Of a DNA stretch of 64,000 nucleotides, positions 38,567 through 49,979 are shown in pieces. The translations under genes were made by a program, and so were the position numbers. The DNA comes from Coffea arabica. Taxonomy: Eukaryota; Streptophyta; Magnoliopsida; Gentianales; Rubiaceae. The stretch is taken from positions 9,618,501 through 9,682,500 of the forward strand of contig NC_092323.1 of NCBI RefSeq assembly GCF_036785885.1, read 5' to 3'. A model generated the notes under the pieces. It ran no database searches and was not told the origin of the DNA. It was given only the letters and a program-made list of their open reading frames with translations. Every line of letters starts with the position of its first letter. Position 1 is the first letter of the stretch.

Positions 38567-40770
38567 TAAATTCCTGCTGTACACGTCAAATAATCTCAAT
38601 AATAAAATTTACGTTCAAATTTAACTCTTACCAACCAACTTGCTTGGGTTATCCTAGATAGGGTTATTTGAACAAGGGGCATGAACAATTGTAAAAAAAA
38701 CGATTAATATTAATGGATACATCTTGTTTTCACCTTTTTTTTTTGTTTTGCGTGACGAGTTTTCTGGTTAGAAATAATTTCTAAAAGTGCAGATAAAGGA
38801 GGTGATATTCGCATTTTTAAATTAGTCTCTCAAAATACAATTCATTCACTAATAATTTGGGAGGGAGTTTGAATGAGTGTGTTTGGATGAAAGATTATTC
38901 AGGTGAAAAAAAAAAAACATCAGTAGAAAGATTTGATCCATTTTGAAAGCTTCAGAGGACATTCTGAGTTGGGTTGGGCTTTGTGAGCCCAGGCACAACC
39001 TGTTTTAGAGAAATTCCAACATTTGTAAGCATAAGGAAGGAAGGAAGGTTTTTTTTTTTTTGGGAAGGAAAAGAAAGGAAGGGTTAAAAAGCAGTAGTGA
39101 GAGAAGTGATATTTGCACTTTAAAGCAAGTCTCTCTGACTCCAATTCACTCGTTGAATAAAAATGCTATCAAGGAAGGACAATGAGAGGCTAACTTGACA
39201 GTGCAGCATGCAACATGTTTCAGCATTGAAGTCCTTCTTATTAACGACAACCGAGCACAAAAGTTTACCTAAATGTAGCATTCACCAAACCAAAATGTTC
39301 TACCCATTTCTCTTGAACATTTCCGACCAAATCTGCATACGTTGTAGTATTCCAGTCGTATGTTGTGTGTATTGTGAGAACATTTTCTGTTTTTTCCAAG
39401 GACCTTTTGCTTTTGCTCCTGATAACATATGAAGAAGCTATGGCACTATGTAACAACTAACAACTTTTTTTATGTTGAAGCACACCTCTATTTTAAATAT
39501 AGTGTTACAAATTAATACTTTTGTGTAGCCTTTTGAGAATGAGTGCGAGACGACATGCACAAATCAGACACGAACCTTAAAGAACTTGTGATCCATGGCG
39601 TGGTCAGCCCAAATGGCAACTTTTTTTTTTTTTTTGTCGCAATGGTCATATTTCTATACTCTAATTTATCATAATTTAGGGAGAGCGGGAGCCGATGGGA
39701 GTTGAATCATCATATAAAAATAAAAAAAAAACTATTGAATGCAGCCACTTATAGTGACAAATTGATGAAAGACAAAAATTGAACTCCCGCCACTAAGATT
39801 TAATTGCTTGGTGGTGACCACCGCCCCGGCGAAAAAAAAAAGAAAGAAAGAAAGTTCAGATGCCAACTGATTATGGAGTTTTTAATGTTGGAGTATGCGT
39901 GTGTAAAGGACACAACCTTTTTGCCTTTTTATTAGTTGTTTCAAGTATCTTATTAATCTACTCCGGCTGGCAACGGGCTTAATGGCGGCCACACCCGTGA
40001 CACTGCGGACTCGCATCCTTTTTGCACTTAACAAGCTGGCAGGACTTAGGAGTAATCAACCCTGAGTTTATCTGAGTTTTATTAGGCAACTCTGATTGCT
40101 CTTATCACAGACAGGGCAAAAAAAAGAAGGGGGGGGGGGGGTAAGTTAACTACTATTGCTACTAGAAAGTTGAAACTTGTATTAGTCATATATATGCAGC
40201 TGAAAGAGTATGATATCCCAAAGCTCGAAATATTGTTCATTTTTGCAGTCTCAAGCTAACTCGACCCTTAAACTTCACCCAAAGTTTAACACTTAGACTT
40301 CAAGGCTTTTATTTATTTATTTTTTATTTATTTGAAGCCAGTCACTTAGACTTCAAGTCACCAAACCCTTTCAACAAGTCGCCTGAATTTTGAGTGGTCA
40401 TAGAGGCATGGAAGTGGCTCAGAAGTGAAATCAAGAATGACAACCCAAATCCTCTTTTCACCTTAATCTGGTTAGGACATATATGTTAAAAGAGGATCGT
40501 TGGTTACTTTCTCATAATTCTCCATTTGGTAATTTATCACCGTTCGGTTAGCTGCATCAAAATATGACAAGTTAGTGTACCTTATTTATGACCGGCCTTG
40601 TCGTCTTCAATTAGGTGATTATAGTATTTTAAGTGTGAAAATGAAATTACAAGTAAATATACTACTATTACCAAAAGTTGATGGATAGAAAAAGAACATC
40701 AACTTTTCTTTTGCCCCTACTTTTTCTGGGCCAGAGGAAGGGATGGCAGTGCCAACAATTTTGTGGACAA
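38567..40770. other. Intergenic spacer with a SINE-like copy
   Basis: AT-rich DNA without a recognisable gene. Contents are one SINE-like copy, several homopolymers (poly-T at 39050 and 39621, a G-run at about 40130-40141) and short tandem patches (ggaa near 39033, gaaa near 39840). Confidence 0.6.
39621..39832 (-). mobile_element. SINE-like element, copy 2
   Basis: Read on the minus strand it begins 'cgccggggcggtggtcacca', has 'gtggcgggagttcaattttt' about 45 bp later, and ends 'tatgaccattgcgacaaaa' with a long A-run. Head and tail match the 34-kb copy, so this is one family. The B-box resemblance (ggagttcaa) is fair, the A-box weak. No target duplication is clear because A-rich DNA flanks it. 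Confidence 0.55.
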
Positions 40771-40998
40771 GGGGCACAAACGGTTACAGGTGCAATCGTT
40801 TTTGCGGGTTGTGTGCATTTTTCACTGTGCATAACTTTGATTACACACGGTGTAACTTTTTTTGCACACAACGTAACTTTAGATCAAATTTTTGTGGGTC
40901 CCACACACGACGTAAAAATCGAGTTACAAGATGTGATCTGAGCCGCACAAAATTTTTTGGCCAAATCATGGCCGTCAACTGCCAACCGTTCCTGCCCC
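40771..40998. mobile_element. MITE-like element, copy 2 of the 'GCACACGGCGTAA' family
   Basis: 228 bp with inverted ends ggggcacaaacggtt and aaccgttcctgcccc (13 of 15 pairs). Inside are three direct repeats such as 'tacacacggtgtaactttt' and 'gcacacaacgtaacttta', then 'gtgggtcccacac' and 'aaaatcgagttacaagatg', all colinear with 7230-7462. It is non-coding. Confidence 0.7.
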
Positions 40999-41593
40999 AT
41001 TTCCCAATTTTGTATACGTATCATTCAGAAAAGTGGGAAAAAAAAATATATCCTTCATAATGCACCAATATCCCCAGGCTGAGCTAACCACCAAAATGAT
41101 TAAGAATAAATCATTGTTAATTAGTGAATGGTAACCCACCGGAAGTGACCCATTACTGTATTAAAAATTAAAGCATGCACTGCCATGAAGTGTTCGGAAA
41201 AGAACACTAATTAAATAAAACTACCAATCTGTCCATTCGCACTCAGTTTAGTGGTAGGTTATTCATCGAGTTTTGGTTCAATATATTATTATTCTTTCAC
41301 CATCTCATGAAAAAAAAAATCTATTATCCTCGGACTAAGTGGGTTCATTTTGAGTTTGATGTAGAATTATTTTTTCTTTTTTATTATCTAAACAAGCCCA
41401 CCAAAAAAAAACTAAAAGTATTATTGCATCGCACATTTTGTGTTTTATCTGAGATAATTTGTTCCATTGCTCACATTTTGTGTTTTGTCTGAGAAAAAAA
41501 ATAACAGCAGAGAAAGAAGATATCTTTCATATAAAACACCTACCTAATGAGGTGAGGTTCCTCGCGTGTCATTTCTCATAAACTACTCGACTT

Positions 41594-41743
41594 CCTTGTT
41601 TGGATTGTCATTTTTTTTAAAATAAAAAATTTTTATATTTTTTATGAACATATTTTTAATTTTACATATATCAAATAATTACAGATTTATAGTGTATTTT
41701 TCTAACAAAAAAAAAAAAGCTCCCGAAAAATAGCAATCTAAAC
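41594..41743. mobile_element. MITE, family A (worn, reverse orientation)
   Basis: Runs from 'ccttgtttggattgtcattt' to 'tagcaatctaaactagc', with 'acatatatcaaataattaca' corresponding to the reversed family A core. The ends are eroded. Confidence 0.45.
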
Positions 41744-41932
41744 TAGCATGTTTTCCAATGAACAAGACCGATGGTTATCCAACTCAAGTTTCTGACTTTT
41801 CTCAGCATTGATGAAGAAAATATCTATTAAGGATGGGAATAGGTGGAAGAGTTTATACCTGTACTCGAGACTTGATACGTTATAAACTATAAAAACAAAA
41901 AATTCAGAAGGGAAGGGGGGATGTGCTTCTCA

Positions 41933-42836
41933 TAGAGGTGGCAATTTGTCCCAAGTTCCAATGGGTTACCCATGCCCATGGGGACTTTGGACGGTATGGG
42001 TACAGGAATTTGATAATGGGTTTAAAATGGGACAAATTTCAATTGTACCCATTAATTGATGGGAAATTTTGGAAAATACTTGGGTACCCATTGGGCTCAA
42101 ATAGCAAGGGCTCCGTTTGGATTAGTTATTTTTTGGGGTGTTTTTGAAATATTTTATTGTAGCAGTGTATATGAAAAATTTTTACTATAAATTTTTTTTG
42201 AAATATTTGATATACTAATATGGATGGGATGTTTTTTGAGTTATTATATATTACTGTAATATTGTATTTGAAAAAATTATTTTTTGAAAAAATAGCCAAT
42301 CCAAACGGAGTCTTAGATTCAAAAATTATCTTTAACAATTTTTATAGTCATACCTGCGAATATAATCTAGCAGTCTTCCTAGTCATTATCCACAAGAATT
42401 TCCAGCATTTCAGTCAGTTTAGACCTGTCATCCTTGGACAATGATGAGCATAAATATTCAACACCCTAAGTGCCTTGGCCATCTTGATATATGTTGGAAT
42501 ATGACTGTATATCTATCTTTTCCTTTATTGTTAATCCAATTTTTGGTGGGAATCCTGAGTATAAAGCACTTGCATGTTTATTTAATAAAACTAAAAGAAA
42601 TTTAATAAATTAAAAACATTAAAGTTATATAAAAAATAAAAAATGAATTAAAGGGAAAAAATATGTAGAAAATAGATTTGGGTATTGGGCGGAATCAATC
42701 TAAACCCATTCCAAAGTGATACCGCCCAAGTTAGTCCCAAAACACATATGGGTAAGATTGGATCTAAACCCATATGACTAGGTTCCATCTCAAACTCAAG
42801 CAAATCCCGTCCATCCCGCCTATTTTGCCACCTCTA
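41933..42836. mobile_element. hAT-like non-autonomous DNA transposon
   Basis: 904 bp with 12-bp perfect inverted ends TAGAGGTGGCAA / TTGCCACCTCTA and an exact 8-bp flanking duplication GCTTCTCA (41925-41932 and 42837-42844). The 8-bp duplication and the TAGRGGTGGCA-type terminus are diagnostic of the hAT superfamily. The interior is made of repeated 'gggtaccca' and 'aaacccat' words and carries no transposase frame. A 200-bp MITE is nested within it. The exact duplication suggests moderate or recent age. Confidence 0.9.
42111..42310. mobile_element. MITE, family C, nested in the hAT-like element
   Basis: 200 bp with 13-bp perfect inverted ends CTCCGTTTGGATT / AATCCAAACGGAG. A related but longer copy lies at 47826-48192. 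It inserted after the hAT-like element, which it interrupts. Confidence 0.8.
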
Positions 42837-42844
42837 GCTTCTCA

Positions 42845-43275
42845 TAATATAATCGGGTCACATCAAATGAACTACCTAACTGGTGCAAGGAATGTTTGTT
42901 CCACCAGCCCTGCTCCTCCCCCTCCCTCTTCCCCCTCCCCACCAACTCCTCTCCCCCCCAAAAAAAACTTTTAATCCATTTATTGAAAAAGACTTTTAAT
43001 CCTCATTTATTGATATATCCATTTATTGAAAAAAGACTTTTAATCCTCATTTATTGGTTGACCAAATTCACGATAGAAGCGGCCTCTCCAGTTGATTATA
43101 TAAATCTTACACTTTTAACGTCATGAATTAGCTGTATAAGTTGACAAATTTATGTCTATACTGAAATTATATTAGTATCATTTTATACCAAAAATTGTAA
43201 AAATTACATAACTATACCCAACAGAACAAAAGTTTAATTATAGAGGCCCAGAAGCGAAATTCACCCCTTTGCGGT
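42845..43275. other. Intergenic gap between two hAT-like elements
   Basis: C-rich run at about 42910-42960, then short direct duplication of 'cttttaatcctcatttattg' words around 42970-43055. No gene is seen. Confidence 0.6.
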
Positions 43276-43738
43276 TAGGCGTGTGCAACGAATTCGAATT
43301 CGGTAATTTAAATTCAAAAGTTTTCAAAAATTTGGCAGCAGAATTACCGACCAAATTTGATTTCGAATTCACCAGTTCCGAATTCCGAATTCACCGAATT
43401 CGGAAACCTTTTTTCCTTTTTTCTTTTTTGTTAGATGTATTGTTATATAATATAAATTTTATATTACATATATTATAAAAAATATTATTATACATATTAA
43501 TATATATATTATAAAACAAAATTGAAATAAAAAATATTATTATATATATTATAAAATGAAATTGAAATCGGAAATTCCAATTTCAAAAACTCTATTATCA
43601 AATTCGAACCAAATTCTCATAATTCGGAATCGAAAATTCCGATTTCAATATCGAATTCTGAATTACCGATTTCGAAAATCCCGAATTCAATTCGAATTTG
43701 ATTGATAAATCTGAATTTTTCGATTTTGCACGCTCCTA
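43276..43738. mobile_element. hAT-like non-autonomous element rich in GAATTC words
   Basis: 463 bp bounded by an exact 8-bp duplication TTTGCGGT (43268-43275 and 43739-43746). The ends TAGGCGTGTGCAA and TTGCACGCTCCTA are imperfect inverted repeats. The body is dominated by 'gaattcgaattcgg'-like words on both flanks of an AT core, so each half is largely the inverted repeat of the other and the whole could fold. It is non-coding. By duplication length I assign it to hAT. Confidence 0.85.
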
Positions 43739-43746
43739 TTTGCGGT

Positions 43747-44833
43747 TACATTATTCTTTTCCAAATTGGGTTGCCAATCACATCATGACATGGACCGTAC
43801 GAAAACATCAGAAGACAAACTGCACCTTGCAACCATGAACAAAAGACAAGAATGATTGATGAGGAGATTAATTTTTTGTGTATCAAGCAACTGAACTTAG
43901 TTCAGGAGTGGTGGATATAAGATTCAGTTTCCAAAGGGCGAAAAAATACCACTAATTGTACAAAAGAAATGACAAAATTAACGAGGGAACAACCCCCACG
44001 TGACCAAAGCAACGGGGCATGACCTTGTTGTATGTCCTTTTCTCTTGCCAAATCCAATGCCCCGCGGAAAGTCCTCAAGAGTGTTAAAGGCAGCAAAGTA
44101 ACGTAGTATTTGTGCAATACATATACCTGTTCGTAGAATATAATTAAGATTAACTTTCTGTAATCTAGATTTGAATTAAAAAATTTAAATCTCATATATA
44201 AGTCATGTAATTCGACTCTCTCTTTTTTTTTTCCCCACTTGTGTAGTAGACCAGTTAGAAAAAAGGCCTGTAATTATCAATAAACGAGAAGACAACTGTT
44301 GAAAGACACTGCGGGGGTGTGGGAAGGTCAGCAATATTGCACGTAAAGAAGTTTTGAGGAGCAAGTGACCAAAATGAATATATAGTAGTAGTATATGGGG
44401 GCAATCATACCTTAGACAATTCATGCAAATATCACGTTCCTACTACATTATGGTGTCGGTGTCTCGTGAGTCTTCTAAGTCCTCCTCCATGGCATTTTCT
44501 TTTAGTTACAGAATAGAATGAAAAGTTGGCAATATGAGATGACTACTTTAACTTGTGGTCGGACATGATGTTTCTGGTGGGGGCATGCACGGATAAGGTT
44601 TGATTCAAGGATAAGAAGGAGAAGTTAATGCACCACAATTTGGGTTTCATCCTATTTTCTTGGGTTGAGATATTGCTATCTAATCCTTTGTTATTATTAT
44701 TTTTTGCCATGTAATCCTAAAGTGATTAAAAATAAACAAATAAATAAATAAATAAAGAGATTGGAATGAATACACAGTCCAGGAATATTGCCAAAATTTC
44801 CCTCAATTCAATAATGAATTTAAGATGACACTA
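43747..44833. other. Intergenic spacer
   Basis: No gene, RNA or mobile element was recognised. The stretch has a poly-T patch near 44225 and an 'ataa' short tandem run near 44735. Confidence 0.6.
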
Positions 44834-44995
44834 GTTGTTTGGATAGGAGTTTATTTGAATGATTTATTTGAGATAATTACGATAACACTTTTTGTGATGT
44901 GATGTATGTGAAATAAAAAAATGATTGAAAAGATAAAAAAGTATTGAAATTTGTGAAACAAATTATTTTATTTCAAAATATTTCAATCCAAACAC
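44834..44995. mobile_element. MITE, family B
   Basis: Runs from 'gttgtttggataggagttta' to 'tttcaatccaaacac', with the core 'ctttttgtgatgtgatgtat'. It is very close to the copy at 27427-27589. Confidence 0.7.
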
Positions 44996-45428
44996 ATAAT
45001 GAGTTTCACCATCGAGAAGGATAGTAATATCAATAAATTAATGAAGCTTCTCGTTTCAAGAGAGTATTTCAAACAAAAAAAAAAAAGAAAATATAAACCA
45101 TTCAAGTAGTTGAGCAAAAGAAGTAATCCATACGAACATGAGAAGGGATCATTAAGAACGGGGATAACTTTTGAGAAACTTGGTTGGCATCAAAACGTTT
45201 CAACAAATTAAGAAACTGAGCTCCTTGTTTGGTTTAACGCCAACCTTCAAATTAATTGAAAACGTTCTTATAAAAAAGGGTTTGTCTAACGGATGTTGAT
45301 AGAGTACTCATTAAAATATATTTCAAATATCATAATTTTAAAATTTTAAAATTAACTAAGAAATATAAATAAATATAAAAAAGGATAAGTAAGATTAAAT
45401 GTGAAACATGAGCATTTTCACAAAGCTG

Positions 45429-45600
45429 TCTGTTTGGATTGTAAGTTATTTGGGATTATTTGGGATATTTTTACTGTAGCACTTTTTGTGATGTGATGTA
45501 TGTGAGATAAAAAGATATTGGGAAGATAAAAATGTGTATTGAAAATTGTAAAGATGATTTAAGCAAATAAAATTGGGGAAATATGAAGCAATCCAAACAA
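45429..45600. mobile_element. MITE, family B
   Basis: Inverted ends 'gtctgtttggattg' and 'caatccaaacaa', with the core 'gcactttttgtgatgtgatg'. It is most like the 48.4-kb copy through 'ttactgtagca' and 'gataaaaagatattgggaag'. Confidence 0.75.
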
Positions 45601-46710
45601 ACCTTGATGAAGTTGAGAAAGGCTAATCGGTCACAGAGACAGGAAAACAACAAGCAGTAGCATCACAACCAGCAGTAGTACGGATGCCACCTGTCAACGA
45701 GCACTGTGCCCACATTACAGCTGGAACTCGGAACATGCGCTACGGTTGCGGTACATCTATCATGCGCACAACCGTTTATATCGTTGCCCAGAGTACACAT
45801 ATATATAATTATGCTTTTTTTTTATTTTATTGTGACACCTTTATCATATGATATATGTAAAATAAAAATATAATTCCTCCCTTAAAAATCTCTAATATCT
45901 TTTTCTCCCCTTGAAATAATTCCTTTTTCAATGGACCTCCGATCATCATTAAATGGTGTAAATTTCATTAATAATGATATAAGTAATTATACAATAAAAG
46001 GAAAACTGACATAATTTCGAGATATACTACTATCTAAACACACTTTTTGATATCAGGTGAGAAATAGGATACCCTGATTTCAAGAACTCAAGGTAAGCAT
46101 TAGTTTACAGTAGCTATTGAAATGGTAATTTTTTTCTTCCGACAACGATAATATATATATAAAATGATTTATTCTATTCTATAAAAAAAAGAGCTTAATT
46201 TGTATAATTTAATTTATTCTATTATACAGGAAGGAAGACTAAAGGCATAAAAATTTGACTGGATCAAAGGAATTCCTTTTGGTAGCCCGTCAGTGGTTGA
46301 AACGGTGGTTGAATCGCAATTAAAAAAAAGGTCTATAGATTGTGCTGAAAAGCACGAAACGCACCAATGCAGTTACTAGAAAAACCATGGCCTGCACAGT
46401 TTATTTAGGTCACGGCAATAGGATGTGGTCCACAAGAAATAGGGAAAAAGGAATGGGGTTGAATTAGTGCTGATCATGATAGCTAACTCAATACCCTTAT
46501 ATGATATTTTGGCTCATTGTAGTTTTTTGTCTTTGTCTTGTACGTTTAGACTGGGAAATTGAATGCTACATGTGCAGTTTGGCCAATACTAGTCAAACCT
46601 TGACATATTGCCTACGAGCAAGGAAATTTTACAACATGATTACTATTCTGCATCATCGCTAATAAGATTCAGAAATTTTGAAGACTTCCATTGTCCTGAA
46701 TAATATAATT
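45601..46710. other. Intergenic spacer
   Basis: AT-rich sequence with no recognisable gene. TA-rich patches occur near 45799 and 46150. Confidence 0.6.
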
Positions 46711-47370
46711 GCCCTGTTTGCCAAACCGATTAGTTTTTTCTACAAATTTTTTAACAATTTTAACTTCAATAACTCTAAAAAAACCCCTCAAAGTTTTTAA
46801 AATACGTACTTCAAAATATCTAAAAACACACAAAAAAATTTATCTTATTCCTTCACCACCTCAATCTATCACCACCTCCACCACCGCCCGACACCTTTTT
46901 CAGCACCGGAAGAAGCAGAGTTTTTTTTTTTTTTCCTTTCCTCCCTCTCCTTCTTTTCTCTTCCCTCCCCTGCCACTTCTCTTTCCCCCTCCTTCTCCCG
47001 CCACCCTTCCCTCCCCCAGCCCTCCCCCTCTCCCTGTCGCACGACCAGCAAAGGGCCACCTCTCTTTCTCCATCCCTCTCCCGCCTCCCTCCCCCCCTCC
47101 TTCCCTAGTCGCGTGACTAGCAAGGGAAGGGTGGCAGAGGAGAGGGGAGGGGAAGCAGAGGAGAAATAAAGAAAAAAAATTTCGATCGGCACCAGCAGCT
47201 AGTGAGTGGTGAGGTGAGGGAGAATAAGAGGGGAGGAAAGAAAATGAAAATGAAAACGAAAGAAAGAAAAAGAAAAAAAGTTTTATATATTAAATATTTT
47301 TTCTACAATTTTTATAATAAATTATAATAAAATTTTAAACAAACATAAAAAATACCCATTTGCCAAACGA
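46711..47370. mobile_element. GC-rich non-autonomous element, family D copy 2
   Basis: The outer parts contain 'gtttgccaaac' near both ends (46714 and 47360) and AT-rich arms. The middle is a strongly C/T- then G/A-skewed block containing 'gtcgcacgacca' and 'gtcgcgtgactag'. It corresponds to the 29.3-29.75 kb element in opposite orientation. The open frames across it are low-complexity Pro/Ser or Gly/Arg text produced by the base skew, not genes. Confidence 0.6.
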
Positions 47371-47533
47371 AGTAGTTCTAACCAATTCAAAGGTTAGTCA
47401 AAATGATAACAACTTTTTCTTTTTATTTTAAGCATGGTTTTCTCCGAAGGCTAGGTGGAACGTGCAATTACTATTTGAAAGTTGGTACAAGCGTCTAAGG
47501 ATTAGAGGATGGATATACTTAACAGAACTGGGA

Positions 47534-47689
47534 GTGTTTGGATACAAAATTTATCCCAAATAATATTTCGCTTGCATCATAAACACATTTTTCAATCCAC
47601 CTTTTTATCTCACATATATCACATCACAAAAAGTGCTACAGTATTTATTCTAAATAATATTTCAAATAATATCCTATCCAAACAAACAC
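47534..47689. mobile_element. MITE, family B (reverse orientation)
   Basis: Runs from 'gtgtttggata' to 'tatccaaacaaacac'. The interior reads 'catatatcacatcacaaaaa', the reverse complement of the family B core. Confidence 0.75.
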
Positions 47690-47825
47690 GTTTTTTTCTT
47701 TAGCAGGTGTCTGGTAAGCATCAGCTAACAAATCTAAATTACTGTATATCAAATTACTATATAAATATATACCATCATAATTACTTCGCTTCTTGTATTT
47801 GGACAATTTTATAATTAACAAAACG

Positions 47826-48192
47826 GGTTCATTTGGATTGGCTTTTTTTTCAAAAACAAGTTTTTTAAATATAATATTACAGTAATACATAAATAAAAAT
47901 AACGCAAGAAACATCTCATCCATATAATATATTAAATATTTCAAAAAATAAAAAAATTTCATATACACTACTACAGTAAATAATTATTCCAAAAACATTT
48001 GTAACACTTTTCATATTGGAATAATTACTGTAACATTTTTTGTGATGTGATGTATGTGAGATAAAAATGTGATTGAGAATATAAAAATGTGAATTGGAAA
48101 ATATGTTTATGATGTAAGCAAAAAAATTTTTAGAAAAATTTGCTATCCAAACATATTTCAAAAATATCTTCAAAAACAGCTAATCCAAACGA
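47826..48192. mobile_element. MITE, family C, carrying a family B insertion
   Basis: The left part (to about 47998) matches the reverse complement of the nested element at 42111-42310: 'atttggattggct', 'acagtaata', 'catctcatccatat', 'catatacact'. The right end 'cagctaatccaaacgag' completes it. Between them lies a family B segment. Confidence 0.65.
48001..48153. mobile_element. MITE, family B, nested in family C
   Basis: Contains 'attttttgtgatgtgatgta' and ends 'tgctatccaaaca'. It interrupts the family C copy around it, so family B moved later here. Confidence 0.6.
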
Positions 48193-48428
48193 GCGTTAAC
48201 ATCTAACGCATTCTCACCGAATGTCCAATGAGCACCTACCAGTTAAATCATCTTCTGCAACTGTCCTGCATTAAGTAGTTACTACTACTATTTAGGCAAG
48301 TAATTAAAGAAAATACATTTAGGCAAGTAACAAAGTATTGAAGTCAAAGGCCAAATATATTCTTCTACGGGAGTGGGAGTCCGTGACCATTTTCTATCCT
48401 CCTCCTAGAGGCTAGACCCCTACCATAG

Positions 48429-48593
48429 TCTGTTTGGATTGTAAATTATTTGAGATATTTTTACTGTAGCATTTTTTGTGACGTGATGTATGTGAGATAA
48501 AAAGGTAATTGGGAAGGTAAAAAGGTGTATTGGAAATTGTAATGATGATGTAAGTAAATATATTTGGCCAAATAAATTGCTGTCCAAACAAAC
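48429..48593. mobile_element. MITE, family B, with a near-exact 8-bp duplication
   Basis: 165 bp from 'tctgtttggattg' to 'ctgtccaaacaaac', flanked by TACCATAG (48421-48428) and TACCAAAG (48594-48601). Seven of 8 matching bases suggest an 8-bp target duplication, hence a hAT-type origin for family B. Confidence 0.7.
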
Positions 48594-48601
48594 TACCAAA
48601 G

Positions 48602-49979
48602 AAGAAGTCAAGGGCATTGTAGTCATTTCACATGACCGCAACCTCCGCTAGCTTGTCCGTCTGGCACTGGCAGGGGAAAAAGAGTAATAGAAATCACAGC
48701 CGAGCAACAATAGTGATTGAAGAGAGACAGAGAGAGACTAGTCTGTGGAGTCGGGAGAGAGTAGCGGTCTTTCTCTTCTTCACAGTTCACAGCACAAACC
48801 TTCCCAGCCAGCGGACAAACTTCACCGAAGCCGTGAGAGTGAGAGGAACAAGAGGTATCCCATCTGGGCTCTTTCTTTAGGAGTAATTCAGAAACCTTTG
48901 AAGCAATGCACGTAAATCACACAGTTCCATATCTTTTTTGCTCTGCAAATCTCTTCATTTTTTGATTTTTTTTCTTGAAACATTCTGCATTAATTATGTT
49001 TATTGAGCTATCCCATTTCGGAATTTTCTGAAAAAATACAAAATGTTTTCCCATTAATTAAGGTACCCACGTGGACTAATTGATAATTTGATACTCGCAT
49101 CATTTTACACGGTAGTACTACCACAAGAGTCACAATGGAATGCACCGAAGCAAAATTCAATGTATGAAACTTTGTATCTTTATTACTTTAATGTATGCAT
49201 GTATCTCTTGTTAGTCCACTGATTTACTTCTTCTTCCCTTTTTTTTTTTTTTTTGATTTCTTGTGGGCTTTTATCAAGTGCTGATTATTTTTTACAGGTG
49301 ATAACTGAGATGCTCGGGGTGAAGAGAAGTCAGTAGAGGGCTAAGTTAACAGCGGTTTTCAGTAACTTTCAAGTATGCTTCTTGGGGTTTCAATGTCTTT
49401 TTTTTTGGTGGTTCTCAATTGATTTCTTACTTGAAAAGATGAGTCAAAATGAAAATTTTCTTTAGTTTCGCACTTCTTTTTCCTTTTTCTCTTTCTCTTT
49501 GTCGTAAAGAAAGTTAGAAGCGTAAAGGAATGCATTGGATAATCTGTGAGATCTCGTTGACTGATAACTGAATATTCCACTGCAGCTGAAACACCCCCCC
49601 CCCCCCCACAACAAACAACACACAAAAAAGACCAAAAAATAAAAAACCAAAAAAACCATAAAAAAGAAGGAAAAGAAATTAAAAATTCAGTCTTGTTGGG
49701 ATCAATTCTGAAGATTTGGACCTGAATTTTCATATTGAAAGATCTGTAGGTGGTGTTCTTCTTTTTGTGCTACTATTTTTGTGCACAATTTAAATTTTTC
49801 TGATAAATAGGAATTATAGATTTTAGTGCTTTACTGATTGTATTGTATCAAATTTTCAGCTAAGTGACTTGTGGGAAGTAAGGAGGTGATTTTCGAGTGG
49901 TTTATCAACACTGGATTTGTCTAATGTGAGACTAAAATCAAGCAGGGTTGAAGTATAATAATAACAAAGAGAGTCTAAA
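48602..49979 (+). promoter_or_regulatory. MCA promoter and probable spliced leader
   Basis: The GA-rich segment at about 48715-48870 looks like the transcription-start region. A leader exon could end at 'acaagaggtatcc'. Further leader exons are suggested by 'tttttacag' before 49298, by 'tttcaagtatgc' near 49370, and by 'aattttcag' before 49860, which runs on to the ATG. A C-run of about 17 lies at 49591-49607. All leader exons are inference from splice-like words. Confidence 0.4.

Noticed and set aside
46709-47192. Overlapping open frames on both strands rich in Pro/Ser or Gly/Arg
   Set aside because: They follow directly from the C/T and G/A skew of the family D element; the peptide text is low complexity.
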